Source: Liolophura sinensis
Taxonomy: Eukaryota > Mollusca > Polyplacophora > Chitonida > Chitonidae
Assembly: GCF_032854445.1 (NCBI RefSeq)
Contig: NC_088302.1
Coordinates: 10,409,338-10,473,337 of the forward strand
DNA length: 64,000 nt
Direction: 5' to 3'
Shown: piece after piece, positions 23,011 to 35,895 of the stretch
Layout: each line of letters begins with the position of its first letter
Numbering within the stretch: the stretch's first letter is position 1
Notes under the pieces: model-generated
What the model saw: the letters and a program-made list of their open reading frames with translations, nothing else
Databases searched by the model: none
What the model was told of the DNA's origin: nothing
Made by a program: the position numbers and the translations under genes

Positions 23011-23149
23011 GTCACAAAAGCCCCTGACCGCTTTTGGAACACAACAGCGTGATGCAAACGGACTTTAACTGAGGCAGTGAAATTGTGATAACACGAATTC
23101 TTAATATACCGTTACGTTTTCTTCTGCCATGATTTTGGTCCGAGAGAGA

Positions 23150-23420
23150 AAATGCTGGCTTCCTCTCTGAGCTTACATAAATTGATCTGCCTGCAACCTG
23201 GGAATGGTCGTGACTGGACGACGTCGTATAAGCGAAGTATTCTTGTTTACTGCCTAAAACACCAATTCAGTTATAAATAATAATGATTAAATTGATCAAT
23301 GTAAATACACATTTCCCATTACTATTTATTTAATTATTTATTTCATTGGTGTTTTGGGACGTAATCAAGAATATTTCACTTATGAGACGGTGACCAGCAT
23401 TGTGGTGGGAGGAAATTGGG
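23150..23420. repeat. Two opposed family A SINE fragments
   Basis: About 23150-23275 is a plus-oriented 3' part (GACGTCGTATAAGCGAAGT, AAACACCAATTC). About 23322-23420 is a minus-oriented 3' part (TATTTCATTGGTGTTTTGG, ATTTCACTTATGAGACGG). Both lack the head. Confidence 0.7.
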
Positions 23421-24224
23421 CAGAGGAATTTTTGTTTACGGTTAGAAAACAAACTTAATAGTGCTAAATGACGCTGTATCATTTTGTCCACCTGTGTGGT
23501 TTTATTCCACTGGGGAAGAGAAAGTGCTAATATTTCTAGGACGTGCTCCACGCTTACCAGGGGATGTTTGGCAGCATTTATAGGGTTCTAATAGCTAATG
23601 AAAGACAAAGTGTAGAGTCAGGGCTGTGGTGGTATATCATCCTAACACCTACACCTAATTAATGAATCTCTACGTGGAACGGTAAGTTGAAGAATAGATT
23701 TGCAGCTGTCTCAGTCACTGCTACGTGACGGTTCTATTACTGGTGGGCTACTGCCGAGGAAACTGTCAGATAACGTTAGCGGGCAAATTTTGCACCACGG
23801 TGTTATATGATACGTGACAGAATATTCGCCGCATGTTAATATCCACAGCCAAGCAAAATCTTCACTCAAGAGGATCCAGGCTTGATTTAGTAAACTTTGA
23901 AAATTGAACATTCACATTGCGTAACATAAAAAGCTAATTTGACAAAGAGAACTTAAAACCTCAATATAATACAATGCTTTTTAACCTCCTTGGACACCAG
24001 AATTTTATATATTTGTCTTATCATAACACTTCTAAACACTGTTTCTATGATTTTTCTTTATTTTTGTAGAACATTTTCCAGACAGCTTCTTGCTATCATA
24101 TTTCACTAGTTTCAAAAGAACTATGTGGCCTATTTGCTAGTGTGTTCATATATTTTTTTTCATATCATATTTTGGCACTTCCCTTCAAGCTTTCATGGGA
24201 TACAGTTAAATACAGCACAATACA

Positions 24225-24425
24225 GTGGATGTATAGAAAGTCATAACTTGCAAATGGTCACATGTCACCAGTCACTATTGTCAGTTTACCTAAATTAGGC
24301 TTTTATTCTAACTGTTAATATGTAAATGTTTAAATAGTAGTTATTTACATGCCTCCTAGGACCATGGCTTAAGCAGAATTAGGTACAAAAAGGCAGTGAT
24401 GTTTATGTAGGAATATAAAATCCTA
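24225..24425. repeat. Interspersed repeat R1, copy 3
   Basis: It shares TTAGGCTTTTATTCTAACTG and AATATGTAAATGTTTAAATA with copy 2, plus GGCTTAAGCAGAATTAGGTA with copy 4. Confidence 0.65.
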
Positions 24426-24429
24426 AGAA

Positions 24430-27400
24430 ACTTGCAGCTAACACAGTAAAACCAGAGGCATGACATTTGTAACATGAAAGCCTCCAGCATTTGGTAGCTT
24501 GGTCAAGAAACAATGTTAACATTAATGCCATGTAGGTCTGCTGTTATACAAAGAGTCAAAATATTGACTTTCTCCAGACGTAAAACTGACCGTCATCGTC
24601 ACCGAAAAATCCTTAAGTATGGCCTTACACAACAAAGAAACTGATAAATAATGAAATATCTCCGCTGTTGTGTATTGAAACTAAATAAAGTTTTCGTAAA
24701 TCGAAACCTGATGACGTAGATTATCCCTAAAAGTATAGCCGATGTATGTGGAGTCCTGCTGGGAGAGATGGATTGTAAACTGGATTCAGTGTATTTATAT
24801 TTTCTGTATGCAGAATAGGATTACAACACTACTACTTCCCTGGTTGTGGACGCCAAAGGCAGAAACAATAGGCACTATTTCGTATTTTGTTCTAATATTT
24901 TGTTTTTCTACCATGTTTCAGCATTTTATCCGGGCACACACGTACGTGTGTTTAGTATTGTGTTTATCATTCCCTCATACTTGTCCATGATTAGCAAGCC
25001 CTAAAAGCACTCGTTCATATGATTGCGGACAAAAATTACTCCTTTCCTCTAAAAACGGGAAAGAGAATGCAAAAGTAGTGGTTTATCAAAAAAAAAAAAA
25101 ACCCAAAATGATATCAAATGATCAGTTGCCCCATGTCGTCTACTGTTTTTCGTATTTAGCGTGTATTTTATGCATGGTGCATAATTCAATAAAAGTCATC
25201 ATTGTGTTCCATTAACCATTTTCATATCATGATGCCCATGTTGGTGTAACACATCCATTTTGATGTTGTGTAAAGGTCATTTATAACCCCGAAAACCTTT
25301 TCGTTGCTACATAAAGGTTATTTGTGTGTAACAGGAACTTTTCCCTGGTGTATAGGGAATGGTTAGACAGTAATACATCAGGGTGCAAAGCCAATGACCA
25401 TTATGGTGATGTCCGAGAACCATGGGCTAGCTTATTTAGTTATCAACTCAATAAATGGAATAAAAGTTTCACTATAGAAATTATGACTTTCACATTTCAT
25501 TGGTACTATAGGGAAATCATGCGTCGATTAACTGATTGATTGACCGCAACCAACAGCGGTATACGCTAACTGTGTGCAACCCATTGAGCAATCAATTTCA
25601 GTATCACAGAATTACAGAAGGCGTTGTGTTTCCCAATATTACAGGATACGTTTTTTTCCAAGGGTCGACGATGTTTCGCCAAACCAGTCGTACCTATAAA
25701 ATCGTATAAAACGTTTTCTGAACCAAATGTTTTCAGGTTTATACAGAATCCTTGATGTTCAAAGGCGAATTTTCTTTTCAGTATTAATTCTGTCAGCAGC
25801 AATGTATTGCCGAAAAGAAACTCTCCAATAAAATATTTACTTATTTATTCGATTGTTGTTTTAACCTGATGTTCAAGAAAATCAATGAAATAGTTGATTA
25901 AAACGAAAGCCTAATAAAGTAATTAAAGCAAAGCAATTAAGGAATAGGGCTGATTAAAGGTAAGTGGGTAATTGTGCTTGTCGAAGCATGTGCTTGTGGC
26001 ACCAGGTCCACAAGAAGCACAAATACAAGCTGAATTATTCCAACGACCATTTCCCAAATTACCCCGCCAATGTAATTCAAGATCTCCTGCTTATTCACTG
26101 ACAGATGTGCTCTTCAAACAAGCCGCGGAAAAAATCGAACGTTCTTCCCCGGATCGGCAAGGCGCACTGACGAGCCTACACATCCATTAACTGTTATAGT
26201 ACATTAACACCAGTTTTGTTTAATTCGAATGATGGGCGGATTTAGCAACTCTTGTTTGCACAATCCTGTTAACACTAGTTCACCTTTCTGTGAGCTGGCT
26301 GGTGTCACCCTGGCCGGTTTAGTTCGTCACGAGTTCACCTCTATCTAGGTTACACACAAGTCTTGCATGTTTTCTTAGCATGTAAGCCCACATATTTTGC
26401 ATAATGGTAAAAAATGTTTGTTCACAAATCACAATTAAACTAATAGACCAAAAGATTCCAGCAAGACGTGATTTTTCTGGAGATAAACCTGAATCAAAGT
26501 TTGCTCTACAACTGAGTACAATAATTGCGCATTTGTGGTGGGCCAGACATTCATGTATTCAGGTATTATATGTACAAACGTGTTAGCACTTCTAAACACC
26601 CGTGTTACCTTAACGTTACACCTGCATTACCTGACAGCATCAGCATATCCGACATCTGAACCACCTAACGCCACCTGCCTGACACCTCTATTACCTAACA
26701 TCACCTGACTGACACCTCTATTATCTGAAATCTACAAATGTGCCCAACATAACTGGCGCTATAGACCGGTTACATAGTCGGCTGATATTTTATCAACCAG
26801 TGGATGCCGTAGCCTCGCTATGAGTCTACGAGGTTACTAGGCAACCAGTGAATCTTTGATGACGGTGATTAATGTAAAACAAACCACTAGTACAGCTAGG
26901 GTCAAAATACTTCGATGGAATATCTTGGAGGATTTTATCAATTAATGTATTTAAAGGTTGCCATGTTTTATGCCTTTGCCTTTCACGATAAACCAACAAC
27001 TGGATAGAAAGGTAATAAAGGCCAAAGTAAGACTTGCAAAAGTCTACGGGAAACATATAGACGTACAGATTCGCTTCCATCGAAACGTCCACACACATGC
27101 ACATAAACAGAGGGGTTTCCTTGGACGAACATCACATCAACATCTTGAGCGACAACATTTTAAATGTTGTTTGGGGTAGCTGAGAAGACTAGTTTAAATA
27201 GATACATGTAGGTATAATGTAATATTTGGCGTTTTATTTGAGGCTCTAATCTTGATCATATTCGTTGCCCTGGTCCATTTGCATTGATTCTATGTTCCTG
27301 TTTATTCTAAAAACAAAGCTTTTGAGTAATTCTAGGCCAGTGACGTATAATAAGTTGTTGTTGATATCACTACATTTTTTAACCTTATACTGCTTAAGCC

Positions 27401-28552
27401 ATGGTGCTAGAGGGAGTTTAAGACTCTTCTTAAGCATTTGAACATATATGGATGGAGTGTCCAGAATCTTGGTGTTGATTTAAACCGCCACGTCGCATGC
27501 AAATTGCAACTTGAATACAGACATAGATGTAATTTGATCATCGAGCCTATAGAACAGCAAGGTAGAGCGTTCAGAAAGTCGTTAAATTCATTCGAATAGA
27601 CCATTCCTTTCCATCATCAATGAAAACTATTCACTGTTTCTCTTTGCATGGATCCGCCCTAATTTTCTACTTTATAAACTTTGTTTTTTGGTGGCTTGTG
27701 TCGAACGTTCTTTTTTAAATTGGCCTTGCAATCACTGAACCGGAATGACTATTTGGTTTGACGCCTAGACTTACGGGGAATATTCTGAAGAAAAAAATAG
27801 CTGAGATAGGATTTCACAGGTTACGCGTTTTCCAACTATTACACTGTCGCTGCACTGTTTTAACTGTCCGAGTTCCAGTGTTATATAATATTTGACAAAC
27901 GCTCTTGATTCTTTGTTGGAATAGGTAGTTTTGCTTTTTACCACTTGGTAAATAAGGGGCACAGTTCAAGTCTATTTTTGAAACTACAGGTGGCGTAAGA
28001 CTACCATGGCTGAGGGAATACCCCCGCCTCCCTCCCCTCCTCCTCCACAGCCAGCGAGAGAGAGATGGTTGGTTAAGACGTGATGGATGAGCAACATGTA
28101 TCTGTCTACGTATCTATCTTTCTTTTTTATTGTATCTCAATAAGCTTGAAGATTTAACAAAGGTAATGGAATACGCTAACAACCTCCATTGTTCAGATCA
28201 CGTCATATAGGATTATAAATCACACGAATCAAGGCTTGCATTATCCAATTCGGGTAGAGCTGTTGAGGTTTACTGAACATTAATTATAGATGGTCGCCAT
28301 GGTAACACAACATCTTGGATTTCCGGAAGGCTGGGATGTTGAGAGAGCCCGATTGTGTGATCAGCTGACGGCACAAAGCTGCAACAGTTCAGGTACAACG
28401 GTATTAGTAAGGTTGTCAGGAAGTGGCACTAGAACTTATACACATATAGGGTGTTCTCTGTATCCCGTTGATTATATAGATACCTGCTAAATCGTTTGAT
28501 CTAAAGATTTCATTGGCTTCATGAAAGAAACCCGAAAAACAACCCACCTCAC
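24430..28552. other. Non-coding stretch, possibly intron 1 of the R9AP-like gene
   Basis: Several open frames under 80 codons occur on both strands without recognised motifs. A short ACCTGACTGACACCTCTATT-type tandem repeat lies at 26600-26740 and a degenerate family A SINE tail at about 25838-25885. A possible small plus-strand first exon at 28016 (MAEGIPPPPSPPPPQPARE) is proline-rich but unsupported. Confidence 0.4.
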
Positions 28553-28707
28553 TGACTTTCCTGGTAGTTGTCCACGGCCTCAGCCAAGGACAAATCGTTA
28601 GATGTTAGTTTACATGGACAAGATGTTTCACAACAGGCTACCAAACATCGGTTCACTACAGCGCATACTATTTTGTGCCGCGATTCTGTAGCGCTTGTGT
28701 CCGACAT
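28553..28707 (-). CDS. Candidate first exon of the R9AP-like gene
   Basis: An ATG at 28707 opens a frame of about 51 codons ending LSLAEAVDNYQES before a donor-like CA|GTGAGG. The last residues could precede exon 2 (NVAELN), as MAREECKALLDGLN does in human R9AP. Against it, this donor leaves two bases of a codon while exon 2 needs phase 0, and two other frames are open over the same stretch. An indel, another donor or a different first exon would be needed. Treat as a lead only. Confidence 0.25.
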
Positions 28708-30555
28708 CAAGCTTTATGAGCATAGCTACACAGAAACTGCTACACATTAAAGGAAAAACCGCAAACCTATTCGAAACATTTAATGAATGACAGCTCGGTT
28801 GTGAAATCATATCACTGTACAGCACTGAAATCATAATTAAAAATTGATCTGAAACAGGATCTATATAGAGGAAGGAAGGAACGGCTACTGAACATTACAC
28901 TGAGCATCATTAAACATGTATATCTAGATACAGATCAAGAAATGTCTATTTGAAGTCTCTTTTGAAGGATGCCTTCTCTAACGACTGATCTTTTATACCC
29001 GCTTGCATAACGACTTGCCTTATGTAGCTCCCATCAACAAAGGTTACAAGGTCGTATGCAGCCTGTGCCACTCTCCGGTCTATTTAACACAAACGTTCCA
29101 TTATCAGTTTATCTTTCCTTCATCTTTCACCGTGAATACGTGGAATCCATACCAATTGCAGGAGAGGGGGCTGATTGATCCTTTGATGATTAAACAACGA
29201 TATGACCACAACAGGTGAATAGCACAATCAAGCCGATGAATTCTTCCGACGATATTACAGAGTACGGGCAGGAAAATTGAATTGTAATAACTGATTTCAC
29301 GTCATTTACCGCCGGTTGGTAATAGCGTTTTACAAGATAGTGTTACTGAGGGCCGCAATTTTTATAGCCCACATCTTTGTATTCACATACTTTTTCTTTA
29401 TATTTGTTTAGTCTTTGTTTTTCGGCCTCTTGCCATCTTTTTTTTCAAGGAACAATCTTCAGATTAACTTAAAATGAATAAAAGTAAATATACATGAGCC
29501 AGCTTATTCATCTCTGTCAGGCAACCTTCAACTAGCAACTTCTGGATTCGCTTAAATACAAATATATATGATCAATGAACCATTCCTCGAAAAATCTTGC
29601 AAATTCACTTTGACACAACTACATATATACTGTATGTAATAGATTACAACTGCAAATTTCAGAGACACTTCTATAGGAGAAACCGATGATTTGGGCCCCT
29701 AACCAAACTATTTGTGAATGTCACTATATTTATGATCAGAGGTTAACTTCATACTCAAGAATGTTGAAATTATATGACAGTCAAAATCCACGCAAATCGC
29801 CATGTTCCTGACAAACTACTGGATATAAACTAAAGTTTGCTAATAACATATGCACGTATTTATTTTCTTTGACATATTTTGAAAGTTTAATGGAGTATGG
29901 AAGCAGAGTTGAGCCCTCGAAGAAGCTGGTATATGATACCCAAATTTCACATACTGGTACCACCCAAGGTGGCCAAATCTCCTTGCTATTTTTAATTTGT
30001 CTTTAGTGCATGTCTTTAGTTCATGCTGCGATATGATAGCCCTCGTAGATAGGTAGCTTTGAATGGTTTGTGCCCCTTTTAATAAACGTACCTAGTGTTC
30101 AATGTGCCATCTCATATAATGCAACAGCTATACAATAACAGTGCCATCTGAACCCTAAAATCAACTCAGGAACAGAATGTTTACCTTTTGGAATACTTCA
30201 ATAATTAATTCAAGTTATCCTTCTCAAACATAATGGCAGATTTGTTGATGAAAGATGACATTTTAACGCCATCTGGCTTGGGAGAGGGGTGGGCTACAGG
30301 GTCGAGAAGGACTGCATCAGCAATTTCCTTTGCAGCCAGAAATCGACAGAAGACATAAACTTTATGTTTTGTAACATTTTAGATATTGTATTGTGGTTGT
30401 GTTAACAATTAACTGTTGATTTCAAGTTTAAAGATCACTGGTTAACTCAAAATGGCACACAGTAGGGGTGACCTCAAACACCCAAGGAAACTGCAAGACT
30501 TTTGATTCTTTCGGAGGGACTTTCACACTCTCATTTATTTTTCAGCGGGTGCTAT
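28708..30555. other. Intergenic, nothing recognised
   Basis: AT-rich sequence with only short open frames. No repeat family from elsewhere in the window is seen. Confidence 0.4.
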
Positions 30556-30559
30556 GGAT

Positions 30560-31330
30560 GTTTAACTAACATCTTGCTCCTTAATTTGATGTCTTAATTG
30601 CATGGTGGCTTTAATTACGGAACCTGGATGTTGGCAGTCATTTGTGCGTTGAAAGGTCAAGCAAGATTTCTCTTCTCGTCCGAATAACAAGGTAAAGTGA
30701 TTCATCCAACTTACTGTGAAACATGATTGTTGTGGACGTTTTGGCCCTGATGCTTGATACTTGATACACTTCTTATAAGAAGGGTCTTTCATTGCACGTT
30801 TTCATTACCTCCTGTCTGTTTTTGTTCCTTCCCAGCACTACTTCCGGAGGAATGAATGAATGAATGATTTTCGCTTAACGCCCCTATTTCTGGAGAAAAC
30901 TATAATTTTGAGTACAATCATGAGCTCCTTCTGCACGATTGCAGCATCTAGGTCCGTCTTGTGTAGGGCAAAGACTCTTTGGTTAAGGTTTTGGATTGCT
31001 GTTCTAAATATGCTGCCATCTGCGCCAAGCTAAGCAAAAAGGATAGGAGGCTCGTTTGTTTTCGTCTGTTAGTGAACACCTGTATCTGCATGGTAATCTT
31101 TGAAACATCTTGTCTGACTTACTGCTGGGATAGAGTGCACGCACAATTTCGTCTTTTAAGAGCGAATATCTTATGATCTATCGAAGAATGTTTTGGGTGG
31201 AACGCTCTGGAAGTAGTTGGTGTATCCTTAGAAAATCTTCTATAAGTGATAGTTACAGGTTAATCACAAGCACCTCTGAATAGTACAGTCAAGTCTTTGT
31301 CAAGTGTTTTGAAAATGATACTGAACTAGC
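30560..31330 (-). pseudogene. Possible degenerate coding relic, family unknown
   Basis: On the minus strand, protein-like segments follow one another in shifting frames. One includes KDEIVRALYPSSKSDKMFQ (about 31150-31200), one includes NQRVFALHKTDLDAAIVQK (about 30930-30990), and one is an 76-codon frame at 30562-30792. The residue composition is protein-like and the breaks are frequent, as in an old transposon gene. I do not recognise the family. Confidence 0.25.
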
Positions 31331-32580
31331 AGTCATGTTACATTTTTCTAATTTTTTGATGTTGAAGTCCTGTTGCCTGATGTTGCCTGATGTCCACCGC
31401 CCGACGTAGAATGTTCCACGGACTTAATCTTCTTGCGATATGAAAGATTCAGTCATCATCAAAAGAATGAATGATACCTGGCTGATTAATTTGCATGGTA
31501 GTGTCTTCGTCAACAAGTATTTTGCCTAACATACACTTCATAATAGAGTATTTTCTCTTTTTTCTTTGTCTTTAATTTCAAAGTCGACATTTACACTCTG
31601 CAAAGAGAATTACGGATTAATTTAGTCCTTAATTTTAGTGTTTGGCGGAATTTTCAATTACATGTACCAGTATTCTTGATTGAAAATCAAAAAATCTGAT
31701 CAAAGGTTTGCTTTTGACATTGAAGTTTGCAGACATGTAGATCACAGGTAAGGAAATGGCACAAACGTTTACTTACCTAAGCTATCTGCCTTAACTCACT
31801 GTTATAATGGGCGCAGAACACATCTTGGCATTTAAACTATTTATAAATTGTTATCAACCCAGCTGAAAAGCTTGCAAATCTCTCATGTAAATGTTCAGGA
31901 CAATTGAATATTCAGCTAATAGCGTACCTGAAATATAGACAAAATGTAGACTGCTGAATTGTCTTTGCCCCATAAACAATACAAACCACCAATTTCAAAG
32001 CGAGCATAATGTCTGCCACTATATATGCACAGAAAAAATATCTAGGACACAGTTGTCACAGAAAAATACGTAAAAAATTGTATACAGTTTTGAAAGCTGA
32101 TATTCAGCATTGGGGATATGACACTCATGGATGAATCACTCCGAGTAATCATGTTGTAGAGTCCTTTATGAACTTGTCCAATCACTAGCTCTGAAAGTGT
32201 CACGTAATAATTGTCTGACACGTCAAAAACTCTATTAGCTCTTGAATGTCAGTGAGGTTTCTTACACTGGATAGACAGATATCGATACAATAAATTGAAT
32301 TTTGGGGTTAGTTGAAGTGTTAAACTGATGCATTTTTTGTACTACACATTTATGAGCAGGGAATTGAGAATGGTTTCCCGTGTCAAAATGTGTACATGAT
32401 GGACAGGACACCGCAGTAAGTTATCAGGGTGACCTTGCAGGAAAACCGCCTCTGGAAATTCATTGCTTGAAGAAAAATATTGTGATTTTTGCATTATTTT
32501 TTCCTTAACAAAGTCAGTGTCAAAGTGTTATGTTCAATAAATTCCCTGAAGTCGGTAGAGCCAGCAAGGCCAAATACTTA
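31331..32580. other. Intergenic, nothing recognised
   Basis: No open frame with a motif, no SINE and no tandem array is seen here. Confidence 0.4.
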
Positions 32581-32581
32581 C

Positions 32582-32633
32582 ACCCATGCAGGACGAGGAC
32601 GAGCAGGACCGCTAAAACACGATTCACGAACAT
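32582..32633 (-). CDS. Isolated signal-peptide first exon of an unidentified gene
   Basis: An ATG at 32633 gives MFVNRVLAVLLVLVLHG, a short basic start plus a hydrophobic core typical of a secretion signal. It then ends at a strong donor (GGT|GTAAGT) in phase 1, the usual phase after a signal exon. No matching downstream exon was found between here and 28.7 kb. It could belong to a gene whose other exons I missed, or be chance. Confidence 0.35.
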
Positions 32634-33229
32634 CGCCCTGAGCGAGCACCAAAGTAAAAGAAACATCGGCCATTTGAGCACGGAACAGATATGATACTCT
32701 TTGGTTGGGCATCAGGCGTTTTTATTTATATTTTACCATTGTCACATTGTTTCATATCGATGGTACGGGAGAGCTCCTAGGGTTTGTCACGTCACTCTAG
32801 ATTTCTATAATATGGCAAAATGACGTCACCAAATGAAAGCCTAGGTACTGACGATTGTTTGCTATTTATTTTGTTGGTCAGAGGTGAAGAATTTTTTGGG
32901 TATATTTTTAGAACATTTCTGGAATACTGCTTTATTAATTAATTAAGCTTTAGTGAATTAATTAATAAATGTTGACTTTAAATTGGTCTCATCATATTAT
33001 TAACTGAGAGTCCACGATTTATTTCCGTTGTCTCTTGCTTTCGGGTCATTTGCGCAACGCTTTATACATGTTGTCAGGCGATTTTTCATTTTATCAAAAT
33101 ATCTGATAAAGCTACCATTGCAGAAAGGCTATCATGTCTTAATTTACTTCTAATGACCCTATAAACATGTTAGTGCCACTTAGGTTTGGCCACCTCAAGT
33201 AGTACCAATATCATGTCTGACTCATGGGC

Positions 33230-33485
33230 TGCTTGATTTATTCATTTGTTTTTGTTTTTTTATGGATGTTTTAGGCCGTGAACAAGAATATTTCATTTAT
33301 ACGATGGAAGCCTGCATTACGGCAGGAGGAAACCGGGGAAAGCCCTTGATCATCTGCAGGTTGCTAACAGACCATCCAAAGTATGACAGAAGTGGAAGCC
33401 AGCATGAGCTGAGCTCACAGCGATCACATTGGTGAGAGGTTTATAAATTATTGTGCTGCGCTGCTACGGTAATCCGTAAGCCACC
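33230..33485 (-). repeat. SINE family A, diverged, nearly full length
   Basis: Reverse orientation from GGATGTTTTAGGCCGTGAAC through GGAGGAAACCGGGGAAAGCC to GCTGCGCTGCTACGGTAA. The head is poorly preserved. Confidence 0.75.
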
Positions 33486-34085
33486 TCATGCATTTGATAA
33501 TTTGCCTGTCTTGGTTAGCATTTCACGTAGCTACACTGATTTCCACCAAGATTCTATTTGCCTTCACCATACAAGGAAGCTTTAAAACGCTGGCAGTTTG
33601 ACTCAATATCCATACTCTAGTTAATCATATTATTTTATATTTTAATTTCCATTTTTACAAGTCTCGGAAAGCTTCTAAAATTGAAAAATGTGATGTGAAT
33701 TTAGGTGCTAACTTTTAGTATACTGAGCCAGAAAAGAAGTTTCACATTTGGAGAAATGAATTATATAGAACATGATGGTACAAGGTGGCTAATAAGGGCG
33801 AATAGCATAATGGCCAGGTCTAACTTGACAGTGAATCACGTGAGATGCACGCAGTACGCTCTTTTGTGAAAACGGGAGCCTGCATTTGTACTAGATCACG
33901 TGACAACGATTTCATGTGGCTGGGGGACAAGAAGTGTGCAGAATTTGCTGGTGAAAACAATGCGCTAACAATCCTTGAGAGGCGTCACTTATGTTGGGTC
34001 GATTCTGACATAGGTAAACCGTAATGAACGTCTACACTAGGAAACAATTTCATCTGGGCTGGAACCACAGGCAATGGATTAGGGC

Positions 34086-34545
34086 ATTGACGTTATGGAG
34101 TGGTCGTCGAGATTACCTGACCTCAATCCATGCGATCCTCTTGGGAAAAGTCTTCGTGCCTTGAGACGTCAACCCCAGAATGCTCAAGAGCTGGGCGCCA
34201 TGTTGGTATAGCAATGATGCAGATTGCCTGATGCTGTTCTTCACTGGTGTTCGGCAGCCAATGAGACAACGTTGTCTTGCTGTTATGAATACGAGAGGGG
34301 AGCACAGGCGGTACTGGACAAGCTCCAATGCAGATGGCTAGTCCATGTGAAATCAAAAAGTGACCTACCATGCTACTGTTGACTGTGTAGGAAGCACCAA
34401 GCGCACCTTAATGTCTAATCCTGTTTTAGTGTGCGCTTATTTACGTCCATAAACTCGAACTCGCAACACATATTGTTGTGTATGGGTATGTTAACATAAA
34501 GTAACACATTTCAAGTTTCTTTTTTGTTCAGTATATAAAGGAACA
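34086..34545 (+). pseudogene. Tc1/mariner transposase 3' remnant
   Basis: The plus strand reads IDVMEWSSRLPDLNP, the box around the third catalytic residue of Tc1/mariner transposases. QPQNAQELGAMLV and then stops follow. After the coding relic, TTTCTTTTTTGTTCAGTATA near 34517-34536 looks like the right terminal repeat ending in CAGTA. The rest of the transposase (DDE positions 1 and 2) is unrecognisable. Confidence 0.75.
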
Positions 34546-34574
34546 GAGAATTACGCGTGAATAAATCTATGCTG

Positions 34575-34860
34575 CATCGAAACAGATATTAGAAGATCAG
34601 TAGTCAAACAAAATAGACGATCCGGGTCAATAATCGCAAGGCTAATTTCCACGTTTAACGACGTTTAACACCAACCACCAAAGAACTAATATAATGAATT
34701 ACTATCTAAATAATATAATTAAAAAAAGGACGAAATTAAGACGGCGTCAAGCAAAAAGAGGCAGTCAGCAGTTTTCAATGATAGGCGCAAGGAATGTCTA
34801 GGCGAATGAATGAAATCAGTACCAAAATCGTGTACCGTGTTATCGTATATGTTGTCGATA
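34575..34860. repeat. Interspersed repeat R2
   Basis: It shares GAAACAGATA, ACCAAAGAACTA, CAGTTTTCAATGAT and GAATGAAATCAGTACCAAAA-type words with blocks at about 9395-9670 and 39130-39420. No coding frame; origin unknown. Confidence 0.5.
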
Positions 34861-35740
34861 ACCCATATATATCGCCTTAGGAATAAACTAAGGAATTGTC
34901 GTTCATACATTACGCATTGTTTCTTCATTCCACTTCATTTACATCGTTCTAATTATAAAGTTATGTTTAAAAACGAACACATAGTCCTACATCACTTGTT
35001 TAACCGTCGGTACAAGGTGGAAATAGTTTACTCCGGGCCCACCGGGTATCCACCACTTGTAAGACTGGCTGCAGTGAAATAAGCGACAAATTCCTGAGCA
35101 CGGCAATAAATACAATTCAATTAATTGTATTCAATTAATTCCAGAACTTGCACTGCAGCTGATATTACTGAACATGCAGATATGACCTTTACGTTTACAC
35201 AGATAACGACTGCCCAAATGTCATCCATGCTTTGACCGATCATATTTGAACAAAGTATCATGTCTAGCGGCATATCATGTAATCTTTCCTGCAGTCCGTG
35301 CAGACTTCACCCCATATTTCCGCCAGCTTGGCGTACTGTCGTTATATACATTGGCAATGTCTTAATGACCATGTTTAGTCCATTATATGGAATGTCATTC
35401 AAGCGAGATCCGCAGGGATTTCCCCCAATCGATCGATGCTGGCGGACTTTCCTCGGCGGCAGTGTTGCGTCTTTTCCTGCTTCCGCTGCTTACTCTGCAG
35501 GTAATCACTCCGTTCAGCGCGATGGAGCAGGTTCGGAATATATTTTAAGAGTATATGCAAATGGCAGGACGTGAAAGGACTGTGAGAACTACGCTTCAGT
35601 GAAAACGCTTCGAGATATACTATATAGCTTTAGTAGCTCATAAGCATCATAATAATGTCAGTCAATGATACAAACCCACTGAATACAACGGAGTACCTGA
35701 CTCGCTCAGTGCCTTTCGGATCCATCTGTCTATCATTCAT
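34861..35740. other. Intergenic, no firm gene
   Basis: A plus-strand frame starting at about 35388 runs through SSAAVLRLFLLPLLTLQ to a CAG|GTAATC donor at 35501. It could be a first exon with a signal anchor, but it has no partner exon. Confidence 0.3.
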
Positions 35741-35744
35741 GCCT

Positions 35745-35755
35745 GTCTTTCCTAT

Positions 35756-35811
<56 letters not shown>

Positions 35812-35895
35812 TATTTATATATTTATTTATTTATTTGATTGGTGTTTTACGCCGTAGGGGCCTACTCAAGAATATTTCACCAATATTTCACTGCC
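35745..35895 (-). repeat. SINE family A fragment with expanded (TTTA)n tail
   Basis: About 80 bases of TTTA repeats precede ATTGGTGTTTTACGCCGTA. The SINE reads CCGTACTCAAGAATATTTCAC elsewhere, but here GGGGCCTA is inserted after the TA (35857-35864). The copy ends soon after. Confidence 0.85.

Noticed and set aside
28290-28395. Plus-strand first-exon-like frame beginning MVAMVTQHLGF with a GTACAA donor
   Set aside because: No partner exon or known family; the donor is weak and the region may be intronic to the minus-strand gene.
35388-35501. Plus-strand frame ending in a hydrophobic run and a GTAATC donor
   Set aside because: The hydrophobic segment starts late for a signal peptide, no second exon was found, and another frame is also open here.
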